A stretch of 64,000 bases of DNA from a virus: positions 1-64,000 of the IMG/VR virus record IMGVR_UViG_3300046170_000320; one strand, written 5' to 3'. Both the position numbers and the translations under genes were made by a program. Each line of letters starts with the position of its first letter. Position 1 is the stretch's first letter. The notes beneath the pieces are model-generated. The model made no database searches and was not told the origin of the DNA. It worked only from the letters and a program-made list of their open reading frames with translations. Positions 42,425-51,000 of the stretch are shown here, one piece after another.

Positions 42425-43392
42425 TGGGATTATTTGATAAAAGAATACCGTATAAACCTTTTGAGTATCCTGAGTATTACACAGAAGGTTGGTTAAAGCA
42501 AGCTCAAGCATTTTGGTTACATACTGAAATACCAATGAGTGGAGATGTTAAAGATTGGAACGAAAGATTAAATGATAAAGAAAAGAACCTGGTCGGTAAT
42601 ATATTGCTCGGCTTCGCGCAGACGGAGTGTGCGGTTTCTGATTACTGGACACAAAAAGTAGTAAGCTGGTTTCCAAAGTACGAGATACAGCAAATGGCTA
42701 TGATGTTTGGATCACAAGAGACTATACACGCAGTAGCATACAGTTATTTAAATGAAACATTAGGATTAGAAGATTATGAAGCATTCTTACACGAACCGGC
42801 GACGGCTGAGAGATTTGATAATTTGGTTGCTTACGACGGTGATAACGCAATTGGTATTGGTAAAAGCTTGGCTGTATTTTCAGCCTTCGCTGAAGGAGTT
42901 AGTCTGTATAGTGCTTTTGCAGTCCTTTATAGTTTTCAGCTTCGCAATTTACTTAAAGGGATCGGACAACAAATGAAATGGTCTGTTCGCGATGAGAGCT
43001 TACACAGTAAAATGGGTTGCAAGCTTTTCCGCGATATGTGCAGAGAAAACAATCAATTACTTAATTTATGTCGAGAAGATATAGTAAAAGCTGCGGAAAC
43101 CATGGTAGCACTAGAAACTAAGTATATTAACAAGATGTTTGAGATGGGTGACATTGAAGGCATATCATCAAATGATCTTACGCATTTTATAAAAAAGAGA
43201 GCAAATGAAAAACTTGTTGAACTGGGTTACGTTGACCTTGGGAACTATTTCGCGTATGACAAGGGCGCAGCGTCTAATCTTGATTGGTTCTATCATCTTA
43301 CCGGCGGGGTCACTCATACTGATTTTTTCGCAATACGGCCGACGGATTATAGCAAAGCTGGCGAAGGGGAAGACTTCGAAGATATTTGGTAA
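42424..43392 (+). CDS. nrdB: Ribonucleotide reductase class I beta subunit
   Basis: 322 residues. Diiron ligands appear in order: the Glu in GFAQTECAVSDYW, ExxH in FGSQETIHAVAYSY, Glu in FSAFAEGVSLYSAF and ExxH in WSVRDESLHSKMG. The tyrosine four residues after the His of the second motif (HAVAY) matches the radical tyrosine of E. coli NrdB. The C-terminus GEDFEDIW is the acidic tail that docks on the alpha subunit. It generates the radical used by NrdA (43886) to make deoxynucleotides. Confidence 0.93.
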   Translation: MGLFDKRIPYKPFEYPEYYTEGWLKQAQAFWLHTEIPMSGDVKDWNERLNDKEKNLVGNILLGFAQTECAVSDYWTQKVVSWFPKYEIQQMAMMFGSQETIHAVAYSYLNETLGLEDYEAFLHEPATAERFDNLVAYDGDNAIGIGKSLAVFSAFAEGVSLYSAFAVLYSFQLRNLLKGIGQQMKWSVRDESLHSKMGCKLFRDMCRENNQLLNLCREDIVKAAETMVALETKYINKMFEMGDIEGISSNDLTHFIKKRANEKLVELGYVDLGNYFAYDKGAASNLDWFYHLTGGVTHTDFFAIRPTDYSKAGEGEDFEDIW

Positions 43393-43424
43393 CATAACTA
43401 ATAAAGATATAGAAAAAGACTTAT

Positions 43425-43652
43425 ATGAAGGGAAGTAAACAAAGCAGAACAGATCTGCTAGAAAAAAAGATACAAGCAGCGATTAATATAATTAAGCAAT
43501 TATTAGATGAAAATGCTTATTTAAAAGATCTATCTGTAGGTACACTGGAGACTGTAAAGTTAATGCCAGGTTATGATGAAGCAATAGAACAGTTAAAAAC
43601 TAAACTAAAAGAAGATGGAGAGAAAAAGAAGATGGAAGTACAGGCTGATTAA
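43425..43652 (+). CDS. Coiled-coil protein next to ribonucleotide reductase
   Basis: 75 residues: MKGSKQSRTDLLEKKIQAAI, NIIKQLLDENAYLKDLSVGT and LETVKLMPGYDEAIEQLKTK. Heptad-like and highly charged. 'SRTDLLEKKI......L..L..E...L.DLA/SVGTLET.K.MP.Y..AI' is common in phages between or near the reductase genes. Function unknown. Confidence 0.6.
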   Translation: MKGSKQSRTDLLEKKIQAAINIIKQLLDENAYLKDLSVGTLETVKLMPGYDEAIEQLKTKLKEDGEKKKMEVQAD

Positions 43653-43884
43653 AGCCTTACGATATACTAATAAGCTCACATCTTGGCAGAAGTTTGCGTC
43701 ACGTGTTGGATACATGGGCGCAGGCTTTGTCATAGCAGGGCAATGGACAATTGAACCTATGTTTTTTATCATAGGATTTATGTGTGTGATAGTACAAACA
43801 TCATCACGTAAACAATGGAACTTAGTTGCTTTAAACGTTAATGGTTTAATAGCATGGATCATACACTTAATAAACGGAGTATAA
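43615..43884 (+). CDS. Small membrane protein between the reductase genes
   Basis: 89 residues. Basic N-terminus (MERKRRWKYRLIKALRYTNK), then hydrophobic segments VGYMGAGFVIAGQWTIEPMF, FIIGFMCVIVQTSS and LNVNGLIAWIIHLINGV, so two or three membrane helices. Overlaps the upstream gene by 38 bases. A link to nucleotide metabolism is only positional. Confidence 0.5.
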   Translation: MERKRRWKYRLIKALRYTNKLTSWQKFASRVGYMGAGFVIAGQWTIEPMFFIIGFMCVIVQTSSRKQWNLVALNVNGLIAWIIHLINGV

Positions 43885-43885
43885 A

Positions 43886-45607
43886 ATGTGGAACAATGAA
43901 TGGAAAAAAGGAGAAGATTACCCTAAGTGGGGTGATACAGATGTATATAAAAAAACTATATCAGGCGGTTACTTACTACAAGATGAAACGCCTCGTGATG
44001 CATACATGCGAGTTGCTAAAACAGTTGCGCGTAGACTTTACAAACCTGAGATGGCCGGAACGTTCTTTGATTATATTTGGAATGGTTGGTTGTGCTTGGC
44101 TAGTCCTGTGTTATCAAATACAGGGACTGATCGCGGTTTACCTATATCTTGCTTTGGCATTGATGTTGCAGACTCGATACAGGACATAGGGCAGAAAAAC
44201 CTAGAGATGATGCTACTCGCTAAGCACGGCGGTGGAGTTGGCATTGGTATTAATATGATTAGACCCGCCGGCGCTAAAATAACAGGTAATGGAACAAGTG
44301 ATGGCGTTGTGCCGTTTTGTAAAATATACGACTCGACAATACTTGCCACTAATCAAGGATCTGTCAGACGAGGAGCTGCATCAGTTAATATTAATATTGA
44401 TCACCCCGATTTCGATGAGTGGCTCGAAATACGTGAACCTAAAGGTGATGTCAATAGACAATCACTTAACATGCACCAGTGCGCTGTGGTTGGCGATAAA
44501 TTTATGCGACGAATTGAACAAGGAGATAGAGACGCTAGAAAACGTTGGGGAAAATTACTTCAAAAGCGTAAAGCTACTGGCGAACCTTACATCCTTTTTA
44601 AGGGGAATACAAATAAAAATAACCCACGAGCCTACAAAGACAATGGCTTAAAGGTACATATGACAAACATATGTTCAGAGATTACATTACACACAGACGA
44701 GAATCATAGCTTTGTATGTTGCTTGTCGTCATTAAATTTAGCTAAATATGATGAATGGAAAGGTACTAACCTTATATATCACGCCACGTGGTTTCTTGAT
44801 GGCGTTATGGAGGAGTTTATTCAAAGAGCCAAAGGACTTAGAGGTTTTGAAAATGCCATTCGTTCTGCTAGCAAAGGACGAGCACTCGGGCTGGGTGTCC
44901 TTGGGTGGCATACCTACCTCCAAGAAAAGGCTATTCCTTTTGAAGGTTTACTTGCTCAGTTTGAAACTAGGAAAATATTTTCGCAAATTAAAATCGAAAG
45001 CGAGCGGGCTAGTAGAGATCTTGCTGAGGTTTATGGTGAACCTTTGTGGTGCGTTGGCACTGGGATGCGTAATACTCACCTGCGCGCTATTGCTCCCACT
45101 GTTAGTAATTCAAAGCTTAGCGGAAACATTTCGCCGGGAATAGAACCTTGGGCTGCTAATGTATTTACAGAGCAATCAGCTAAAGGTACATTTATAAGAA
45201 AAAATCCTACACTTTTAAAATTACTTAGAAAACTTAAAATCAATACAAATGAAACTTGGGATAAAATACTGGCAGATGGTGGTAGTGTTCAAGGTCTATC
45301 TGAGCTTGACGGGGTTGTGGTTGGACCACACGATGTACCGGCTAAAGACGTTTTTAAAACGTTTAAAGAGATCAATCAGCTCGAACTAGTAAATCAAGCT
45401 GGTATACGACAGCAGTACATAGATCAATCTGTTAGTTTAAATCTAGCATTTCCTAGTGTAGCTACACCTAAATGGATTAATCAGGTTCATATGTCAGCAT
45501 GGAAGAAAGGTATTAAGACCTTGTACTATACTAGAACTGAATCAGTACTACGCGGTGATATAGCACAACAAGCTATGAGTGAAGATTGTTTAGCTTGTGA
45601 TGGCTAA
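43886..45607 (+). CDS. nrdA: Ribonucleotide reductase class I alpha subunit
   Basis: 573 residues, shorter than E. coli NrdA because no ATP-cone is present at the N-terminus. Catalytic elements: the first redox Cys in LPISCFGIDV, the N-C-E set in MTNICSEITLHT, the second Cys in SFVCCLSSLNL, the Tyr-Tyr radical relay in KTLYYTRTES and the C-terminal CxxC tail (EDCLACDG) that receives electrons from a thioredoxin-type partner. It reduces ribonucleotides. Lack of the ATP-cone suggests no allosteric activity switch. It ends 74 bases before the terminator. Confidence 0.92.
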   Translation: MWNNEWKKGEDYPKWGDTDVYKKTISGGYLLQDETPRDAYMRVAKTVARRLYKPEMAGTFFDYIWNGWLCLASPVLSNTGTDRGLPISCFGIDVADSIQDIGQKNLEMMLLAKHGGGVGIGINMIRPAGAKITGNGTSDGVVPFCKIYDSTILATNQGSVRRGAASVNINIDHPDFDEWLEIREPKGDVNRQSLNMHQCAVVGDKFMRRIEQGDRDARKRWGKLLQKRKATGEPYILFKGNTNKNNPRAYKDNGLKVHMTNICSEITLHTDENHSFVCCLSSLNLAKYDEWKGTNLIYHATWFLDGVMEEFIQRAKGLRGFENAIRSASKGRALGLGVLGWHTYLQEKAIPFEGLLAQFETRKIFSQIKIESERASRDLAEVYGEPLWCVGTGMRNTHLRAIAPTVSNSKLSGNISPGIEPWAANVFTEQSAKGTFIRKNPTLLKLLRKLKINTNETWDKILADGGSVQGLSELDGVVVGPHDVPAKDVFKTFKEINQLELVNQAGIRQQYIDQSVSLNLAFPSVATPKWINQVHMSAWKKGIKTLYYTRTESVLRGDIAQQAMSEDCLACDG

Positions 45608-45624
45608 AGGCTAAAAGTTATGAC

Positions 45625-45711
45625 TTTTTTATACATACAATAACTAATGTGTATAAAAAATTAAATAATCTATACATATTAAAAAAGGGCTCTCGTAATG
45701 AGGGCCCTTTC
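45625..45711. terminator. Double terminator between convergent early and late modules
   Basis: Hairpin one: TTTTTTATACA (45625-45635) pairs perfectly with TGTATAAAAAA (45650-45660). Hairpin two: AGGGCTCTC (45686-45694) pairs with GAGGGCCCT (45700-45708), one wobble, 5-nt loop, preceded by six A and followed by TTTCTT. It therefore has a T run in both directions. It should end the ribonucleotide reductase transcript from the left and the late transcript from the right. Confidence 0.85.
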
Positions 45712-45759
45712 TTGGTTACAGGAACTTTTGGGTATGGTACGCCCAGTTATCTTTGTTCC

Positions 45760-46056
45760 TTAATTTGATTGTCCTAACGACGATATTACATTAACAGCAT
45801 CATCAGCAAAATTAACAGCTAAGTTTTTACCTTTTTTAATAAATTTTTTAATAATACTAGGGTTTTTAGAAAGATTAAAACCTTGCTTTATCACAGGACC
45901 TCCACTCATTATAAAAGCTAATGTGTTATCTTCATTTATGTTGCCTAACTGTGGATCAATTATGCTGTACCTGTCATGTGCTTCCTGGGAATTAGATTTT
46001 TTTAATCTATCCCGTGTAGCTTTTATTTCTTCTAATCTTTCAAAGTGGTGTGACAT
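45760..46056 (-). CDS. Last gene of the late transcript, hypothetical
   Basis: 98 residues: MSHHFERLEEIKATRDRLKK, then LAFIMSGGPVIKQGFNLSKN and KNLAVNFADDAVNVISSLG. Hydrophobic Gly-rich middle, basic C-terminal third. Ends the long minus-strand late run before the terminator. Function unknown. Confidence 0.5.
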   Translation of the reverse strand: MSHHFERLEEIKATRDRLKKSNSQEAHDRYSIIDPQLGNINEDNTLAFIMSGGPVIKQGFNLSKNPSIIKKFIKKGKNLAVNFADDAVNVISSLGQSN

Positions 46057-46057
46057 A

Positions 46058-46204
46058 TTAATTTATTTTTTTACAAACACACTCTGCAACCGCACAGTCT
46101 TTTACGTTAACAATTAATTTAGACACTAACCAGTTCCATTTACACATTAGCTTGCACCAGCAAGCCTGCATCCATAATCCTAGTTTTACTAATAATTTTC
46201 CCAT
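46058..46204 (-). CDS. Cysteine- and tryptophan-rich 48-residue protein
   Basis: MGKLLVKLGLWMQACWCKLM, then CKWNWLVSKLIVNVKDCAVA and a Cys-Val-Cys end. Six Cys in 48 residues, with an amphipathic N-terminal helix. It lies in a 155-base gap between late genes and starts/ends one to seven bases from its neighbours. Could be membrane-associated or a metal-binding peptide. Function unknown. Confidence 0.5.
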   Translation of the reverse strand: MGKLLVKLGLWMQACWCKLMCKWNWLVSKLIVNVKDCAVAECVCKKIN

Positions 46205-46211
46205 AATTTAT

Positions 46212-46523
46212 TTATTTATACATTCTAGCCAGTTTTGAAGCTGGTACTCCATCTTTTTTTACAGATCCACCTTTTGCTATTTCCATAGTATAAGCATAAT
46301 CTTTTAAAGACTTAATATCTTCAGGCTTTCTAGGCTTAACATAAGTTTTAGGTCCAGCGCCATCCGTGTCATCAATATAAAAACCTTCTTTACTTTGCTT
46401 AACATATTTATCGTAAGCAGGTTTATGAAGTTTTTGAATTGAATCTTGATATTCTTTTTTCTTTTTAGGATCTATTTTTAATGGTGATTTACCGCTAAAT
46501 GATTTTTGAAATGGTGAACTCAT
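46212..46523 (-). CDS. Small basic late protein with SPLK motif
   Basis: 103 residues, starts MSSPFQKSFSGKSPLKIDPK. Very Lys-rich, with SKEGFYIDDTDGAGPKTYVK and a KLARMYK end. The N-terminal Ser-Pro-Leu-Lys is one of the short motifs shared by small late proteins in both clusters. Overlaps the next gene by four bases. Function unknown. Confidence 0.5.
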   Translation of the reverse strand: MSSPFQKSFSGKSPLKIDPKKKKEYQDSIQKLHKPAYDKYVKQSKEGFYIDDTDGAGPKTYVKPRKPEDIKSLKDYAYTMEIAKGGSVKKDGVPASKLARMYK

Positions 46524-46804
46524 GATTTTTTTGATTTATTTTTTTGACAAAAGTTTCTAGCTGCTTCTACGCTGCCGAAACCCCACTTTTTTAGTGCCAT
46601 TGCTTTTTTAGTTGGTTCGCCTTTAGCATTTTTCATTGCTCCAGCCATACCAGCAAATCTACAAGCAAATGACACTCTTCGCTTGTTAGTTCCTTTTGTA
46701 AGTCTTTTACCTAATTTCTTACCGGTTTCAGATGTATACTCTGACCGCATTTTTCTATTTTGCTTTTCGTAAGCTTTTTCTTTTATTTTTACTGGTGATT
46801 TCAT
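46520..46804 (-). CDS. Small basic late protein with SPVK motif
   Basis: 94 residues: MKSPVKIKEKAYEKQNRKMR, KRRVSFACRFAGMAGAMKNA and ALKKWGFGSVEAARNFCQKN. The 'RRISFACRFAGM.GAMK......K.MAL.KWGF.S...A..FC' layout is widespread among uncultured marine phages, usually near lysis genes. Net charge strongly positive. Function unknown; probably virion-associated. Confidence 0.6.
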   Translation of the reverse strand: MKSPVKIKEKAYEKQNRKMRSEYTSETGKKLGKRLTKGTNKRRVSFACRFAGMAGAMKNAKGEPTKKAMALKKWGFGSVEAARNFCQKNKSKKS

Positions 46805-46805
46805 A

Positions 46806-47159
46806 TTAATATGTCCAAATTACGTTTTGTGATTTACCTTTGTCGATGTCTACATGTATAAAAGTGCTAGCAACACCTATACGATTAAAACCTACTTCTA
46901 TTAATGCTGTAAGCATTTCAAATCTATCGTTAGATCTTACGCATGCTACATCAATTGCTAAGCCTTTTAAATGCGAAGATGAATCAACACCACCGACTTT
47001 ACGGTTGTGAGACTCAGTTCTGTATCCACTAGTTACATGTATAGGCTTGCCATATATCTCACGAGCTTTGTCTATCATATCCAAAAGCTCAGGATCCATA
47101 AGCTGACCACTACCTTGTATATCAGGTGAATCAAATTCTTCGTAATTAAAGTATTTCAA
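46806..47159 (-). CDS. Peptidase M15-type endolysin
   Basis: 117 residues. MKYFNYEEFDSPDIQGSGQL, HVTSGYRTESHNRKVGGVDS, then the zinc motif SSHLKGLAIDVA (SxHxxGxAxD) and the second His in STFIHVDIDKG. This is the small D-Ala-D-Ala carboxypeptidase/endopeptidase family that cleaves peptidoglycan peptide stems. No signal peptide, so it needs the adjacent holin. Encoded between small basic proteins and the short holin-like gene. Confidence 0.85.
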   Translation of the reverse strand: MKYFNYEEFDSPDIQGSGQLMDPELLDMIDKAREIYGKPIHVTSGYRTESHNRKVGGVDSSSHLKGLAIDVACVRSNDRFEMLTALIEVGFNRIGVASTFIHVDIDKGKSQNVIWTY

Positions 47160-47317
47160 TCTTCAGTTTCTTTTTTGATATTGATCCATTTAGAAATGGT
47201 ATAGCCAATAGTTATTAGTAGTAATACAATTTTCAAACCGTCTTCTATTTGTGTAAAGGTTGTAACACCCAGCGCACCCGCGTTCATAGCGTATAGCTTC
47301 ATATCTGATAAACTCAT
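47156..47317 (-). CDS. Small single-TM holin candidate
   Basis: 53 residues from ATG 47317 (MSLSDMKLYAMNAGALGVTT), with one membrane segment (LKIVLLLITIGYTISKWI) and a charged end NIKKETED. The upstream start at 47347 lies within the preceding gene and is less likely. Overlaps the endolysin by four bases, the usual holin-endolysin arrangement. A different membrane protein at 15.1 kb is also holin-like. Confidence 0.65.
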   Translation of the reverse strand: MSLSDMKLYAMNAGALGVTTFTQIEDGLKIVLLLITIGYTISKWINIKKETED

Positions 47318-47318
47318 T

Positions 47319-47723
47319 TTATTCTCCACATTTTTTTGATGGATCATCTACTCTTCTCCAGTCTTCTTTTTCAAACCAGTCTCTAAGTGTAGCTCCTTTC
47401 TTACGAGCGCCTTTAACATTAGTCTTAGACGATCTTTTATATTTACCTTTTGCGCCAGCAGATTTCTTAGAGTTAACCAGCTTCTGTCTCTCTTCTTTAC
47501 TCATGCTTCGTATTTTAGAAGCAGGTAAACAAGTTTTAGTTGTACCTCCACCTTTTTGTTTATTAAGTGGAGATCTTTTTTCTTCTGCTTGGGCTAAACC
47601 TACTTTGTTACCATCTCCTCTACCAGAAACAGCAGCGGTTCTATTGCGCATTTTATTCCAAGGTTTTGAGTGCATAACTGTAGCAGCACAATGCATCATA
47701 GGTGTTTTTTGTGAATAAGCCAT
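47319..47723 (-). CDS. Basic late protein with SPLN motif
   Basis: 134 residues. MAYSQKTPMMHCAATVMHSK, then RSPLNKQKGGGTTKTCLPAS, SAGAKGKYKRSSKTNVKGAR and a C-terminal TLRDWFEKEDWRRVDDPSKK. Extremely Lys/Arg/Ser-rich, with the C-terminal LRDWFxxEDW conserved in several phage and large-virus proteins. DNA-binding or virion-packaged role possible. Stop overlaps with the next start. Confidence 0.55.
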   Translation of the reverse strand: MAYSQKTPMMHCAATVMHSKPWNKMRNRTAAVSGRGDGNKVGLAQAEEKRSPLNKQKGGGTTKTCLPASKIRSMSKEERQKLVNSKKSAGAKGKYKRSSKTNVKGARKKGATLRDWFEKEDWRRVDDPSKKCGE

Positions 47724-48097
47724 TACTTTTTCTTTTTACCTCCGAACTTACCAGGTCCACCAGCTTTAGTACATCTTACGCCCCAGCCTGAAGCATAAGC
47801 ACTAGGCCAAACCTTAAATTTCTTTTTTGCTGCAGCTTTACATGCTGAACTTATTTTACCATAAAGTGGTGATCCCATATTTATACCTGATTTAACAACG
47901 TAAGGTCCTATTTTATCTACTTTTACTTTAGAATAATCTTCAACAGAATGCTGTGGAAAAGTAGAAGCATCTCCTTCTTTTTTAGCAAATTGCTTTTCAA
48001 AATCATCTTCAGTAACATAATCACCTGGCTTATAGGTTTTACTAGGTTTGTTTATCCTAATAGTATCTTTATGTTTTTTATTTTTTTGATTCGGCAT
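47723..48097 (-). CDS. Basic late protein with KVWPSAYASG motif
   Basis: 124 residues from ATG 48097 (MPNQKNKKHKDTIRINKPSK); an upstream ATG at 48121 lies inside the giant protein gene and is less likely. It contains YVVKSGINMGSPLYGKISSA and KKKFKVWPSAYASGWGVRCT, a motif common in phage and algal-virus proteins of unknown function, plus a Gly/Lys tail. Overlaps the upstream stop by 20 bases. Confidence 0.6.
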   Translation of the reverse strand: MPNQKNKKHKDTIRINKPSKTYKPGDYVTEDDFEKQFAKKEGDASTFPQHSVEDYSKVKVDKIGPYVVKSGINMGSPLYGKISSACKAAAKKKFKVWPSAYASGWGVRCTKAGGPGKFGGKKKK

Positions 48098-51000
48098 TTT
48101 TCTTTTTATTTTGTAGTTCAATTATTTTTTTAACTCTAGCATCTTCATAACGCAATGCTTTAATTTGTTTTTTATCAAGACCTAAATCTAATAGCATTTG
48201 TACTTGATCAGATGTTTTAGTATCTTTTTTCATTGTATCAAACTCACGTTGTTTAATCTCTTCAGGTGTTGGATCTTTAGGTTTGTCCCAACCTCCATAG
48301 TAAGGTAAGCCAATGTCATAAGTACCCCAACCTAAGCCTAATGCAACTTTTTGCCAAGTCTCTGTTTGATTACTTAATAAACCTCTAACGTTGTTTGCTT
48401 TCTTAACAACACGATCAACAGGCACGTTTGTAAAAGCAGATATAATCTGAGCACCTGCTAAATAAGCTGGGTTGTCAAGGCTAAAGCCTTTTTCTTTCAT
48501 TTCTTTTCTATTCCAGCTAAAGCTTTTTAATCCGCCTACTAGTTTTCTATATTTAGAATTAAGTGGTGGTGAAAATCCTAGAGCTTCAACTGATGCAGCT
48601 TCATACTCAGGTGTTTTCTTACCGTGCTCATCGTATAGTTTAACTATCATATTTTTAAGAGCTGAAACTGCTGTACCTGCAACACCTAAACCTTTAAGCT
48701 GTGAGTCAAGCATACCGTTTGCAACTCTAGCTATTTTCTTATCAGCACGTGCTTTTTTCTTAGCATCTTCTTCTTCGTCTTCGCTATCACCAAATCCTAT
48801 AGCAAATAAAGCTTGCTGCAGCGCGTTGAATATTAAATTCTGTACAAAACCATAATAAGCTATTTTAGACACATGAGTTCTCCAGTCGCCGCGACCTGCA
48901 ATAAGATCTTGTGCAGATCTTTTTTGTATTCTAGCATACTGCATCGGAGTATTTGCCCAAGCAAGTATTACACGACCTGCGGCTGATGCCTGCTGCATAC
49001 TAATTTTAGACGGATCACTTGACTGCTGGTTTTCTTCAGCTAATGCTCTAAAGTCATCAAATGCTTTTTCTTCTGCAAGCTTTTGATCCATACCTTCTTT
49101 AATATACTTTTTTATTCTATTTCTATAAAACGTAGCACCGCCTGAAGCAATAGCAAAACTGTCAGCAAACCTTGTCATAACAAAACCCTTGCTAAGTAAG
49201 AAAGCAATAGCAGCTCTTGGTTTGTTTTTAGAATCTTTTACTGCATCTGCTATTTCAGATTCACTTACATTAATTTTAAGACCGTTACGGCGTTGTGTTA
49301 AATAATCAGAGTTCATAAGCGACATAAAGTCTTTCCAGTATTGTTTCTGATTTGCAAACGCTTTACCTGCAGCTACAATATTATTATCACCCCAATTTAT
49401 AAAGTTTACAGCAGAGATGGTCTGTAGCAATGCAGATCTTGTATTTAAGAACATTACAGCACCGACAGAGTTGTTTAGCCAGTCGAATATCTTTTCTGTT
49501 ACAGGGTTGCTTCCTATTGGTCTATTAGTACCAGCTTTCATACGACGTATGCTATCTTCCATAGCTCGACGCCATCTTGTACCGTAAGCAGCTTCCATTT
49601 TATTTAAGTTCTCAGGTGAGAATATAATATCTAAGTTCTCTCTAAACTCTTGCTGAGCTTCTGCTCTACTGACCTTGTTTATACCACCAATAATATCTGT
49701 AGTTAAGTTACCACCTAACCAGTCTTTACTAGGTTCAGGATATAACTTACCTTTTTGTATTGATATTAATTGATCTGCAAACGCTTGTAATTTAGGGTCG
49801 TTCTTAATAAAGGCATTTAGCTTTCTAATGTCTGCTTTTGATAATCCAGGTATTGACATACCTTGTTGCGTCCATATGTAAGTTCTAATAGCATGCTGAT
49901 ATGTAAAACCACCAATACCAGTTTCTTTTCTAAATGTTTTAGGTAAACCTGGAAATTGCTGTTTAAGTGCCATAAAGTCATTAGCTGCTGCCATTTTAGC
50001 TTGAACAACAGTGTCTTCGGCTTTCATATACGGATCTAACAAATTTGTTTTAAGAAAAGCCATTTGAGCATCACCCTTTCTTTCCTTTGCCTAGCATCTT
50101 GTACAATAGACCTGTAAAGTCTTCTGCCGATGCAGGTATTAAGAAATTATACTTACCTTTGCTAGCACCGACTGTTTTAGCCTTTTGCAGCTGAAAACTG
50201 CTTGTATGTTTCAATTCCAGAGGAATCAAATATCATATCATTGACTATAGTGTCAAATGTTTGCTTTTTACTAGCTCTAGCTTGTTGCACTCTTGATTTA
50301 ACATCTATTTGATCTAAAACTTCTTTAACAGCTTTAACGTTTTTACTAGCATCATCTGCAAAGTAAAAGTCGTTATAACCTTCAGCTGCTTTACCAGCTA
50401 TCCATCTACCTTTAGCCGCAGCTGTGCCATCGCCTAAACCTGTTATATTGCCTAAAGGTATATCAATACCCAGCGCTTTCATAAAAGCCTTTATAGGACC
50501 AGCCGCTGCTTGTGGTCTTGCTGTTAATATAAACAAGTCTTCTGTACCACGAGTATCTGCTATTTTTTTAGCAACATTAAATAGTGGTCCTTTCTTGCCA
50601 TCAATCACTTGCTCGAACTGACTAAAATCAAATGTAGCGCCTTGGGCTTCAAGATCTGCCGCTTGCTCAGCAAACTGTGTAGCATTTATTTCTTTAGTGC
50701 CGCCTGGAACTTCTTTTAAAACCTCTGCTTTTTGAGAATCAGTAAGACTATTGAAATTTTGTTTATAGCTAGGTAGGTTTTCAAATTCTTTTTTAAACTT
50801 TCTTCTAGCTACAATATCAAGCATATCTTTATCTATGCTAGATATAGGCATATTAACGATAACTTTGCTATTAGATCTAGCTAGCGTGTCATCAAAATCA
50901 AATACTCTTATTTTTCTAACAGGTTTGTCTATTTTTCTACCTTCATTTAAAGCTTGATCAAGATTGCTTAATTCACCTACTATGTCTTGATTTGTTTTTT

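Noticed and set aside
45625-45660. A second tRNA or small RNA gene after nrdA
   Set aside because: The sequence is a simple T/A hairpin with long T and A runs, best read as part of a terminator.
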